64,000 nucleotides of DNA from Collibacillus ludicampi (GTDB lineage: Bacteria > Bacillota > Bacilli > Tumebacillales > BOQE01). Numbering within the stretch: the first letter of the stretch is position 1; each line of letters opens with the position of its first letter. Position numbers and translations under genes: made by a program. The notes beneath the pieces are model-generated. The model had not been told where the DNA came from. It was given only the letters and a program-made list of their open reading frames with translations, and ran no database searches. Shown one piece after another: positions 9,267 through 17,853 of the stretch. The stretch lies in assembly GCF_023705585.1 (NCBI RefSeq), contig NZ_BOQE01000001.1:2354710-2418709 (forward strand), written 5' to 3'.

Positions 9267-10270
9267 AAGCATTAGTCATTGAGGCACCGCATCAAGCAGT
9301 AGTCAAGGAGGTTCCTTACCCGAAACCTGGTTCGGGTGAAGTCACCATAAAAGTCGAAAATGTAGGGATTTGTGGAACCGATTTTCATATCTATGAAGGT
9401 GAATTCATTACACCCTATCCAATTATTCCGGGCCATGAGTTTTCCGGTGTCATTTATGAGATCGGGGAAGGGGTTACCGGGTTGCAAGTAGGGGACAGGG
9501 TAAGTGCCGATCCATCTATATTCTGTGGATCTTGTAAGTTCTGTCTCACCAATAGGGGGAATCATTGTGAGAATTGGAATGCATTAGGTAATACTGTGAA
9601 CGGAAGTATGGCGGAATATGTGGCTGTTCCCGCAAAAAATGTAATTCGATTGCCGGATACGATGTCTTTTGAAGAGGCAGCTTTTATTGAACCGATGGCT
9701 TGTGTCGTTCATGGCATGAACCGTTTACATCTTCAGGTCGGAGACCGGGTCATTCTGTTTGGAGCAGGTGCCATGGGACAACAGCTTGTGCAGGCCATAT
9801 CCAGAGCAGGGGCATCTGAACTGGTTGTGGTAGATGTTTCTGAAGGGAAACTCGATTTGGCCAAGAAGTTCGGAGCCACCAAGGGCGTTCTAAGCAAGGA
9901 CATGGATGTGGAATTAAACCGTGAGCGATATCCATATGGTTTTGATGTCGTTGTCGATGTAACCGGAATCCCCGCAGTGATTGAAAAGGCCTTTGAGTTT
10001 TTGGGTCCCACGGGAAAATTCCTGCAGTTCGGCGTCACACCCGAAAATGCCAAAATCCAATTGAACCCTTTTAAAATTTATCACAAGGACTGGACTATAC
10101 TTGGGTCGATGGCAATCAATCATACGTTCTTGCCGGCTTTCCACTGGCTCAAAGAAGGAAGAATTGATGTGAAGCCATTGATTTCTAAAGTGATCTCTCT
10201 AGAAGAAACGGTAGATTTCTTATCAAAGCCGAAGGATCCAGATCTTCTAAAAGTACAAATTAAATTATAA
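9263..10270 (+). CDS. Zinc-dependent polyol dehydrogenase (arabitol-type candidate)
   Basis: Second medium-chain dehydrogenase, 335 residues. It has GICGTDFHIYEG, GHEF, the structural zinc cysteines CGSCKFCLTNRGNHC and the Rossmann motif GAGAMGQ. It is clearly diverged from its upstream neighbour, so the two probably use different polyols. D-arabitol to D-xylulose is a reasonable guess because a xylulokinase follows directly. It overlaps the upstream gene by 4 nt and is separated from xylB by a hairpin. Confidence 0.82.
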   Translation: MKALVIEAPHQAVVKEVPYPKPGSGEVTIKVENVGICGTDFHIYEGEFITPYPIIPGHEFSGVIYEIGEGVTGLQVGDRVSADPSIFCGSCKFCLTNRGNHCENWNALGNTVNGSMAEYVAVPAKNVIRLPDTMSFEEAAFIEPMACVVHGMNRLHLQVGDRVILFGAGAMGQQLVQAISRAGASELVVVDVSEGKLDLAKKFGATKGVLSKDMDVELNRERYPYGFDVVVDVTGIPAVIEKAFEFLGPTGKFLQFGVTPENAKIQLNPFKIYHKDWTILGSMAINHTFLPAFHWLKEGRIDVKPLISKVISLEETVDFLSKPKDPDLLKVQIKL

Positions 10271-10275
10271 AAATC

Positions 10276-10310
10276 GAAAGTAGTCACTTCATAGTGGCTA
10301 CTTTCTTTCC
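10276..10310 (+). terminator. Intra-operon hairpin, attenuator or weak terminator
   Basis: GAAAGTAGTCACT (10276-10288) pairs with AGTGGCTACTTTC (10293-10305) across a 4-nt loop, with one mismatch, followed by TTTCC. It sits between the second dehydrogenase and the kinase, so it may lower downstream expression or protect the 3' end. Confidence 0.55.
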
Positions 10311-10333
10311 ACAAAAAATTGGATGTGAGGACT

Positions 10334-11848
10334 ATGGATACTCTGTTAGGAATTGATCTTGGGTCTTCTTCAATCAAATTGATTTTGGTAGACCGACATG
10401 GAAAAGTGGTAGACGCCACTGCAAAAGAATATGTCATTCATTCACGCAGTATGGGTTGGGCAGAACAGAATCCAGAAGATTGGTTGGCGGCATTAAAAGA
10501 AGGTATAGAAGAATTGCGATCCCATCACCCGGAATGGATCAGTCATTTGAAAGGAATAGGAATAACCGGGCAAATGCACGGACTTGTTCCTGTCGGTCAA
10601 GATGGAAAACCGGTCTCTTACGCTATGATCTGGGCTGATCGACGCTGTGAAGAGGAGGTTCAGGAACTTGAAAATCGCATCCCTTTAGAAACTTGGGTGG
10701 AAATCACCGGTAGCCGTCCTCATGTCAGTTTCACACTTCCCAAAATATTATGGATGCGACGCAACCAACCCGATCTTTTCGCCAAAACATCCTATTATTT
10801 ACTTCCCAAGGATTACATAAGATACGTTCTAACAGGGATCTTTGCCACGGATGTGACAGATGCTTCAGCCACGTTAATGTTTGATATCAAAAAAAGACAA
10901 TGGTCTCAAACCATTTTACAATCGTTTGATCTTGATGTTCAAAAATTACCGAAGACATATCCATCGATAAGCCAAGTGGGTCGTTTAACAGTCAGTGCAG
11001 CTGAATGGTTAGGGCTTAATCCCGGAATTCCCGTGATATGTGGGGCAGGAGATGCTGAAGCCCAGGCCATCGGAAACGGAGTGGTCAATCCGGGAACATG
11101 GTTATGCACCATTGGTACGGGTGGACAAATATTCACCCCAGTTACAACAGAAGTTACAGATAGGCAAGGACGAATCCATACTTTCTGCCATGGAGTGGAG
11201 GGAGTGTGGCATTTGATGGGGGCTACGCTGTCAGCCGGAATGTCTCTGCAGTGGATAGCCCGCCATATTCTGAATCTGGAAGGACAGGATGCATATGGAG
11301 AATTGATGAAACTTGTCCAATCGGTGAGCCCAGGTTCAAAGGGATTGATTTATTTGCCTTATTTATTTGGGGAACGTACTCCTTATATGGATAACAAGGC
11401 AAAAGGAGCGTTTATTGGACTCGGATTCCACCATACCCGCAAGGAAATGGTCAGGGCTGTCCTTGAAGGTGTTCTATTTTCCTTGCGTCAATCCATAGAT
11501 GTCATCCAGGAAATCGGAATATCGCCGCCTGCTTCGATGATCCTGACAGGTGGGGCGGCGGAAAGTTCAATTTGGAGACAGATGGCGGCAGATATCTTTG
11601 GCATCCCAGTGTCCCGTTGTACAAGTCGTAGTGGCTCTGCATATGGTGCAGTCATATTGGCCGCCGTTGGTCTGGGGTGGTTTCCTGATGTGCAATCGGC
11701 TGCAGATTCCTGGATCCATATCACGGATACCACATATCCTGACAGAGCTGTTCATCAGAGGTATCAATCCTTTTATTCGATTTTTAGAGAGTCATATAGA
11801 GACCTAAGAAATACGTTTTTAAAGATCGATGCTCTAATGAATGACTGA
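10334..11848 (+). CDS. xylB: Xylulokinase
   Basis: FGGY-family kinase that phosphorylates D-xylulose to xylulose 5-phosphate, 504 residues. The N-terminal phosphate loop is LGIDLGSSSIKLILVD. The substrate motif GITGQMHGLV is the xylulokinase signature, and GAGDAEAQAIGNG carries the catalytic Asp. The C-terminal LTGGAAESSIWRQMAADIFG block is also typical. ATG 10334 has GTGAGG just upstream; an in-frame TTG lies 15 nt earlier. The product would feed the pentose phosphate pathway. Confidence 0.9.
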   Translation: MDTLLGIDLGSSSIKLILVDRHGKVVDATAKEYVIHSRSMGWAEQNPEDWLAALKEGIEELRSHHPEWISHLKGIGITGQMHGLVPVGQDGKPVSYAMIWADRRCEEEVQELENRIPLETWVEITGSRPHVSFTLPKILWMRRNQPDLFAKTSYYLLPKDYIRYVLTGIFATDVTDASATLMFDIKKRQWSQTILQSFDLDVQKLPKTYPSISQVGRLTVSAAEWLGLNPGIPVICGAGDAEAQAIGNGVVNPGTWLCTIGTGGQIFTPVTTEVTDRQGRIHTFCHGVEGVWHLMGATLSAGMSLQWIARHILNLEGQDAYGELMKLVQSVSPGSKGLIYLPYLFGERTPYMDNKAKGAFIGLGFHHTRKEMVRAVLEGVLFSLRQSIDVIQEIGISPPASMILTGGAAESSIWRQMAADIFGIPVSRCTSRSGSAYGAVILAAVGLGWFPDVQSAADSWIHITDTTYPDRAVHQRYQSFYSIFRESYRDLRNTFLKIDALMND

Positions 11849-11897
11849 AAAGAAGAGGTTTTCATTCAGCCATGTGAGAGGTCTAGGAGAGAACGTT

Positions 11898-13421
11898 ATG
11901 GTTAACGAATATTTGCTCGGGATTGATATAGGAACTTCCGGATGTAAGGTGGCTGCCTTTACCAAAGAGGGGAGGGTCGTTTTTCAGCGGACAGAGCATT
12001 ATGAAACGTTATATCCCGCGTTAGACTATGTCGAGCAGAACCCTGAGTCTTGGTGGAAGGCGGTTTGTCGGGCCACAAGGCAAATGTTTGTGGAAACGAA
12101 TATTCGACCGGATGAAATTAAAGGAATCGGAGTGGATGGCCAAAGTGGTGCCGCCATTCCGGTTGATAGAAACGGCAATGTATTGCGAAATGCGATTATA
12201 TGGCTGGATCGAAGATCGGCCAAACAATGTGATGAGTTGAATCGTACCATAGGTGAAGATCGAATCTTTTCTGTTTCCGGTAATCCTTTGGCTCCTACCT
12301 ATACAACAGGCAAGATATTATGGATAAAAGAATATGAACCAGATCTTTATAAAGAAACCTATAAGTTTTTACAGTGTAACAGCTTTATTGTGTATAAGCT
12401 AACTGGAAAATTCACTCATGACTTTTCCCAGGGAAACAGTATCCATGCTTTCGACATTGAACGCAGAAAATGGGATGATCACCTCTGTGAAGAAATAGGG
12501 ATAGACCCCCGCTTGCTCCCCGATCTTTACGAGTGCAGCGAAGTGGTTGGAGTAGTGACAAGCCGCGCTTCAGAAGAGAGTGGATTAGCTAAAGGGATTC
12601 CCGTTGTTGCAGGCGGATTAGACGCCGCTTGCGGAACATTGGGAGCGGGAGCCATTCATCAAGGTCAAACGCAGGAGCAAGGCGGCCAAGCCGGCGGCAT
12701 GAGTATTGTTTTAGACCAAGCGGTTAAAAATGAAAAATTGATTCTTAGCTGTCATGTCGTCAAAGGGAAATGGATTTTGCAAGGCGGTACGGTCGGAGGC
12801 GGCAGTTTGAATTGGTTTAAAAGAGAGTTTGCCGATAAATATGGGAACATCAAGGATCAAGATTTCTTCAGGACTATGAATGAAGAAGCAGAACGTATAC
12901 CAGCCGGCAGTGAAGGGCTTATCTTTTTACCTTATATGGCAGGGGAAAGATCTCCTATCTGGGATGTCTATGCCAAGGGGGTATTTCTGGGACTCTCTTT
13001 CGAGAAAACGCGGGCACATATGGTTCGGGCTATCATGGAAGGCTGTGCTTATGCCCTCCATCATAATCTGCAAACGGCTGAGATGAAAGGAGTCACCGTT
13101 CGTGAACTTCACAGTATGGGTGGAGCTGCCAATAGCTTGGTATGGACACAGATAAAGGCCGATGTCACTGGAAAAGTCATTAAGATTCCCTCTTCCGATA
13201 CCGCAACGACCTTAGGAGCGGCTATCCTTGCAGGGGTCGGGATCGGTATGTATCGAGACTTTGAGGAAGCCGTCAATCAAACCCTTCACATTCAGCGAGT
13301 CCATGAACCCAATAGAACTCTATATGAAGAATACCAAAGAAACTATGAAATTTACCTTGAAACGTACCGCAGGCTAAAAGATATATTTCCAAAACTGGGA
13401 TATAAGGAGAGGAACGCATGA
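11898..13421 (+). CDS. FGGY-family carbohydrate kinase
   Basis: Second FGGY kinase, 507 residues, not close to the first. It has LLGIDIGTSGCKVAAFTKEG at the N-terminus, GIGVDGQSGAAIPVD in place of the xylulokinase GQMHG, GGLDAACGTLGAGA around the catalytic Asp, and SMGGAANSLVWTQIKADVTG near the C-terminus. ATG 11898 follows AGGAGAG. The substrate is unclear; ribulose, L-xylulose or another ketose from a pentitol are candidates given the neighbours. It ends in an ATGA overlap with the next dehydrogenase. Confidence 0.8.
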   Translation: MVNEYLLGIDIGTSGCKVAAFTKEGRVVFQRTEHYETLYPALDYVEQNPESWWKAVCRATRQMFVETNIRPDEIKGIGVDGQSGAAIPVDRNGNVLRNAIIWLDRRSAKQCDELNRTIGEDRIFSVSGNPLAPTYTTGKILWIKEYEPDLYKETYKFLQCNSFIVYKLTGKFTHDFSQGNSIHAFDIERRKWDDHLCEEIGIDPRLLPDLYECSEVVGVVTSRASEESGLAKGIPVVAGGLDAACGTLGAGAIHQGQTQEQGGQAGGMSIVLDQAVKNEKLILSCHVVKGKWILQGGTVGGGSLNWFKREFADKYGNIKDQDFFRTMNEEAERIPAGSEGLIFLPYMAGERSPIWDVYAKGVFLGLSFEKTRAHMVRAIMEGCAYALHHNLQTAEMKGVTVRELHSMGGAANSLVWTQIKADVTGKVIKIPSSDTATTLGAAILAGVGIGMYRDFEEAVNQTLHIQRVHEPNRTLYEEYQRNYEIYLETYRRLKDIFPKLGYKERNA

Positions 13422-14461
13422 AGGCGGCAGTCTTATATGCGAAAGACGACTTGAGAGTGGAAGATATACCACTGCCGGAGATTAATGACCATGAAGTCTT
13501 GGTCAAGGTAAAGGCCACCGGTATCTGTGGGTCCGACTTGCCTAGAGTACTGGGGGATGGGGCCCACTATTATCCGATTGTTCTCGGCCATGAATTTTCG
13601 GGGATAGTGGATAAAATAGGAAAAAAGGTGACAAAGGTACAGGTGGGAGATAAGGTGGCTGGAGCGCCGCTCGTGCCCTGTCACGAATGTTGGGATTGTC
13701 AGAAAGGAAATTACGCGCAATGTAAGAATTATACTTTTATCGGGTCCAGAATCAATGGCAGCTGGGCAGAATATGTGAAATTACCAGAAGTGAATGCTAT
13801 TAAAGTGGATGAGAGTGTGAGCTTCGAAGAGGCCGCATTCTTTGAACCTTCGGCTGTAGCCCTTCACGCTCTTCATCATATCCAATTCCAAGGTGGAGAA
13901 GATGTGGCCATTTTGGGGGGAGGGAATATTGGACTCCTCATTTTACAATGGGTAAAGATATTAGGAGCGAAAACTGTCACTGTGTTTGATATTGATGATG
14001 AAAAATTGGAACTGGCTAAAAAACTTGGAGCCGATCATGTCATCAATACATTACATGAAGGATTTAAAGAGGAATGTTTCGTTATAACTAAAGGAAAGGG
14101 CTTTGGAGTCGTGCTGGAAACGGCGGGGTCGAACATAACGATGAATCTGAGCTTTGACCTGGCTGCTAATAAGGCAAAGGTATGCTTTGTTGGCACTCCT
14201 ACAAGAGATATTACATTCGATTTTAAACGCTTTGAGCAGATGAATCGTAAAGAATTCATCCTAACAGGTTCCTGGATGTCATACAGTGCACCATATCCAG
14301 GAAGAGAATGGGAACTTACCGCATATTTTCTGGAAAAGAAAAAATTGAATTTTAAAGATATGATATATAAAGTTTTTCCACTAGACAGAATAGGGGATGC
14401 TTTTGATTTATATCGAGCACCTGGATTCGTAAAAGGAAAAATTATTTTATTAAATGAATAA
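13418..14461 (+). CDS. Zinc-dependent dehydrogenase, galactitol-1-phosphate 5-dehydrogenase-like
   Basis: Third medium-chain dehydrogenase, 347 residues. It has TGICGSDLPRVLG, GHEFSG, the structural zinc site CHECWDCQKGNYAQC and the Rossmann motif GGGNIGLL. The phrases NYTFIGSRINGSWAEYVKLP and GSWMSYSAPYPGREWELTA are characteristic of the GatD group, which acts on polyol phosphates. That would fit with the PTS permease downstream, which makes a polyol phosphate. No MtlD-type mannitol-1-phosphate dehydrogenase is present, so this enzyme may fill that role (inference). Confidence 0.82.
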   Translation: MKAAVLYAKDDLRVEDIPLPEINDHEVLVKVKATGICGSDLPRVLGDGAHYYPIVLGHEFSGIVDKIGKKVTKVQVGDKVAGAPLVPCHECWDCQKGNYAQCKNYTFIGSRINGSWAEYVKLPEVNAIKVDESVSFEEAAFFEPSAVALHALHHIQFQGGEDVAILGGGNIGLLILQWVKILGAKTVTVFDIDDEKLELAKKLGADHVINTLHEGFKEECFVITKGKGFGVVLETAGSNITMNLSFDLAANKAKVCFVGTPTRDITFDFKRFEQMNRKEFILTGSWMSYSAPYPGREWELTAYFLEKKKLNFKDMIYKVFPLDRIGDAFDLYRAPGFVKGKIILLNE

Positions 14462-14505
14462 AACAAAATTATTAAATTTTAAAATGTAAGTGTCCAAGTA
14501 AAATG

Positions 14506-14540
14506 GGCCATGAATACATATTCGTGGTCTTTGTGTTTAT
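14506..14540 (+). terminator. Terminator of the polyol ABC/dehydrogenase operon
   Basis: GGCCATGAATA (14506-14516) pairs with TATTCGTGGTC (14519-14529) including two G-T pairs, followed by TTTGTGTTT. Confidence 0.6.
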
Positions 14541-14631
14541 ATATGAAAATAAAAATAAACATGAGAGTATTTAAAATTCATCTGATTTATATAACGTGAA
14601 ACTAAGTTCCTATTACAGGAGGAATCTAAGG

Positions 14632-15651
14632 TTGAAAATGAAAAGGATTATCTCGTTAGGAGAGGCCCTTATCGATTTTGTATCGATTCAGTCTGGATGT
14701 GGATTAGAGGAATCTCCAGGATTCGAAAAAACTCCTGGTGGGGCTCCAGCGAATGTTGCTGCTGCAGTCGCGAAACTCGGTGGGGAAGCTGGATTTATAG
14801 GGAAGACAGGTGATGATCCCTTCGGTTATTTTTTAAGGGATACCCTTCAAAGCGTGGGGGTCGATACATCACAACTTGTTCATACAGTAGCAGCGAAAAC
14901 AGCTTTGGCTTTTGTGTCTTTGCGAGAAAATGGAGAGAGAGATTTTATGTTTTACCGGGATCCAAGCGCGGATATGCTTCTTGAACCCAATGACATTCAT
15001 GAAGAGTATATCAGAGATTCATTTATTTTCCATTTTGGCTCTATATCCCTCATTACAGAACCTGTTCGATCGGCGACTTTAAAAGCTTTACATGTAGCGA
15101 AGAAGGGGGATGTTGTTATTTCATTTGATCCGAACTGGCGCCCGAGTTTGTGGGGCTCTCCAGAACAGGCACGAAAAGAAATCGAACATGTTTTGCCTTT
15201 TGTGGATATCTTAAAAATCAATGAAGAAGAAATGGTTGTTTTTACCGGTACAACCGAAGTCATGAAGGCTGCTGAATATTACCATACTAGGGGAATTCCG
15301 ATGATCATCATTACCTTGGGAAAGGAAGGATGTTATTACTCTTATCTTCAGGATGAAACGAAGGTATCAGGCTTTTGTAAGGGGCTTCAAGTTGAAGTTA
15401 TTGATACGACCGGTGCTGGAGATGCGTTTGTAGGTGGGTTATTAAACCGGTTAACGGAATTATCCAACGAGAATTTTCATGAGATTTCTATTGGGAAAAT
15501 GCGATGTTTAAAAAGCCATCTACAGGAAGCTGTTACCTTTGCTGTGGCGACAAGCGCACTTGCGGTCACAAAAAAAGGAGCGATTTCTGCTTTGCCTGAT
15601 CGTGAACAGGTAGAAAGTTTATTGCGCAAAAATGGAGGGGAAATAATTTAA
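14632..15651 (+). CDS. PfkB-family sugar kinase (fructokinase-like)
   Basis: Ribokinase/PfkB-fold kinase of 339 residues. It begins ISLGEALIDFVSIQ and has the first signature PGGAPANVAAAVAKLGG. The second signature DTTGAGDAFVGGLL carries the catalytic Asp. Fructose from sorbitol or mannitol oxidation is the likely substrate, giving fructose 6-phosphate. AGGAGG at 14617-14622 points to TTG 14632 (9-nt spacing), with ATG 14638 as an alternative. It follows the operon terminator and may have its own promoter. Confidence 0.87.
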   Translation: MKMKRIISLGEALIDFVSIQSGCGLEESPGFEKTPGGAPANVAAAVAKLGGEAGFIGKTGDDPFGYFLRDTLQSVGVDTSQLVHTVAAKTALAFVSLRENGERDFMFYRDPSADMLLEPNDIHEEYIRDSFIFHFGSISLITEPVRSATLKALHVAKKGDVVISFDPNWRPSLWGSPEQARKEIEHVLPFVDILKINEEEMVVFTGTTEVMKAAEYYHTRGIPMIIITLGKEGCYYSYLQDETKVSGFCKGLQVEVIDTTGAGDAFVGGLLNRLTELSNENFHEISIGKMRCLKSHLQEAVTFAVATSALAVTKKGAISALPDREQVESLLRKNGGEII

Positions 15652-15732
15652 TAAAATCGGAAAATTTGATAGAAAGACGTGTATAATAGTTATGAATCTC
15701 ATAAATATTAAAAAACATGAGGAGTGATTGAT

Positions 15733-17853
15733 ATGTTAGTGCAGGGGAGTACACCATTGAATTCTAGACAACAGCAAATTCTACTGCTCCTCCTGCAATC
15801 CTCTTGTTTCACTACATTAAAATCTATATCCGATGAGCTTCAGATCAGTATTCGAACTGTTCAAAGAGAGCTGTCTGGACTGAAGGAGATACTGAATGAA
15901 TACGGTCTTCGATTGAATAAGAAAAGTGGGGTCGGCTTATCAATCGAAGGTGACGAAGAGGCGAAGCAGAGCTTGTTTCAGCAGTTATCCATCAGTAAAT
16001 CCATTAAGATATTTTCACCGGAAGAGCGTCAGTATTTTTTGATGCAGCTACTGCTAACTCTGAAGGAACCGACTAAGCTGTATTATTTTAGCCGTAAATT
16101 TAACGTTACAGAATCCACGATCAGTAATGACCTGATGAAGATAGAGCCTTGGTTTGAGAAGCATCATATCAAGTTAATTCGTAAACCCGGATTAGGTGTG
16201 TATATTGAGGGCAGTGAAAAGAACATTCGTGCAGCGATTATCGATTTGTTATATCAGCATCTTTCGCACGAGCAATTAATGGACATTCTTTCCACCTACA
16301 CGTATTCGTTGAAAGATAAGATGAAATTAGACATCACGATTAGAAACCGCCTTTTACATTTTATCGATCCCGAGACAATTGAGAAAATCGAAAAAATTGT
16401 TCAGCGTACAGAACAATGGGGTTATAGAATGACGGACAGCGCCTATGTGGGTTTGGTAGTTCATATCGCCTTAGCTGTCCAGCGCTTAAAACATGGAGAG
16501 CATATTACGATTGATTACGATTTACTCGAAAAGTTGAAGGGTACCCAAGAATATAAGTGGGCTGATCAAATAGGACAAGAACTGAGTACGATATTAGAAA
16601 TAAAGATTCCCGAGAGTGAAGTTGGCTATATTACCATGCATCTTCTAGGCGCAAAGGCCAGAAGGGCGCATTCTATTCCCGTGCTCTCTTACATTGAAGA
16701 ATACGTGTATCAAATGGTACGAATTGTAGAAAAAGAAATGAAGTTGAATTTAGAAAATGATCTAACCCTCATGGAGAATTTGGTTACACATTTAGAATCA
16801 GCGATCCATCGAATCCAGCTTCATATGGATATTCGAAATCCCCTTTTAAGCCATATCAAAGAAAAATATCCAAAAATATTTGCAGCAGCTTGTAAAGCAG
16901 CCGCTTTTTTGGAACAACAGCTACAGTGTTCGATCCCGGAAGAAGAAGTAGGGTATTTGGCCATGCACTTCGGTGCTGCCGTGGTTAGAAGAGGGGATAT
17001 GGATCGTAATCGATATCATGTATTGCTCGTATGTACAAGCGGTATAGGCACATCACGATTATTAGCCGCCCAAATTGAGAAAGAACTTCCCCATGTCCAG
17101 GTAGTCGGTACGGTTTCTCTGTTAAATCTTGAGGATGGGGTGAAAAATCAGCGCCCATTTGATTTGATCATCTCTACTGTACCTTTCCATTACAAAAACT
17201 ATCAAGTCGTCGTGGTAAACCCGTTTTTACAGCCTCGGGATATTGAATTGATTGAAGAGCACTTAAGAAATTTGAATAGGGAGAAAAGGGAGGAAATGAT
17301 AAAGAATCTCGAAATTGAAGATACAGTCATGAAGATCAATCGTTACAGGGAAGCGATGGTTGACCTGCTCGAAAATATTTACTTTGTACCTCATGTTGAA
17401 GCCTTTTCGAAAGAAATGGTTATCCAAAACGCCGTGGAGTATGTGAAAAATCAATTTACCGGAATCCAAGGAGATTTATTAAAAGAGGATTTGTTGAAAA
17501 GAGAAAAAATGGGTGCATGGGTTTTAGAAGAGGATCAGTTAGCAATGCTTCATTGCCGCAGTGATGCGATCGAAAAGTCGTGTATTATCTTATTGCAGTT
17601 AAAAGAGAAAATAAATTGGGGGAGTATGGAAGAGCCTATTGACATTGATACGGTTTTGGTCTTATTGGCCTCACGCAATGCTCCAAAGGAACATATTGAA
17701 ATCATGAGTGAAATAAGTGCTGCTTTAATTGAGGAAGAGTTTGTTTCCGTTTTGAAAAGCCATCATTTTGAGAGGATCAAAAAGCAAATAAAACTGATCC
17801 TCAGCAAAGGCTTTCTAGAGAAAACGAAAGCTTTAATACGGGGATGTGTATGA
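15733..17853 (+). CDS. mtlR: MtlR-type PRD transcriptional activator with PTS domains
   Basis: A 706-residue PTS-controlled regulator. Order of parts: N-terminal winged HTH (LQISIRTVQRELSGLKEIL), second HTH-like region (FNVTESTISNDLMKIEPWF), PRD1 and PRD2 (about 190-410), an EIIB-Gat-like domain with Cys434 (LLVCTSGIGTSRLLAAQIE), and a C-terminal EIIA-Mtl-like domain with His607 (AMLHCRS). This layout is that of MtlR of Bacillus, which HPr and the mannitol EII proteins control by phosphorylation. ATG 15733 follows GAGGAG. It overlaps mtlA by 4 nt. Confidence 0.88.
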   Translation: MLVQGSTPLNSRQQQILLLLLQSSCFTTLKSISDELQISIRTVQRELSGLKEILNEYGLRLNKKSGVGLSIEGDEEAKQSLFQQLSISKSIKIFSPEERQYFLMQLLLTLKEPTKLYYFSRKFNVTESTISNDLMKIEPWFEKHHIKLIRKPGLGVYIEGSEKNIRAAIIDLLYQHLSHEQLMDILSTYTYSLKDKMKLDITIRNRLLHFIDPETIEKIEKIVQRTEQWGYRMTDSAYVGLVVHIALAVQRLKHGEHITIDYDLLEKLKGTQEYKWADQIGQELSTILEIKIPESEVGYITMHLLGAKARRAHSIPVLSYIEEYVYQMVRIVEKEMKLNLENDLTLMENLVTHLESAIHRIQLHMDIRNPLLSHIKEKYPKIFAAACKAAAFLEQQLQCSIPEEEVGYLAMHFGAAVVRRGDMDRNRYHVLLVCTSGIGTSRLLAAQIEKELPHVQVVGTVSLLNLEDGVKNQRPFDLIISTVPFHYKNYQVVVVNPFLQPRDIELIEEHLRNLNREKREEMIKNLEIEDTVMKINRYREAMVDLLENIYFVPHVEAFSKEMVIQNAVEYVKNQFTGIQGDLLKEDLLKREKMGAWVLEEDQLAMLHCRSDAIEKSCIILLQLKEKINWGSMEEPIDIDTVLVLLASRNAPKEHIEIMSEISAALIEEEFVSVLKSHHFERIKKQIKLILSKGFLEKTKALIRGCV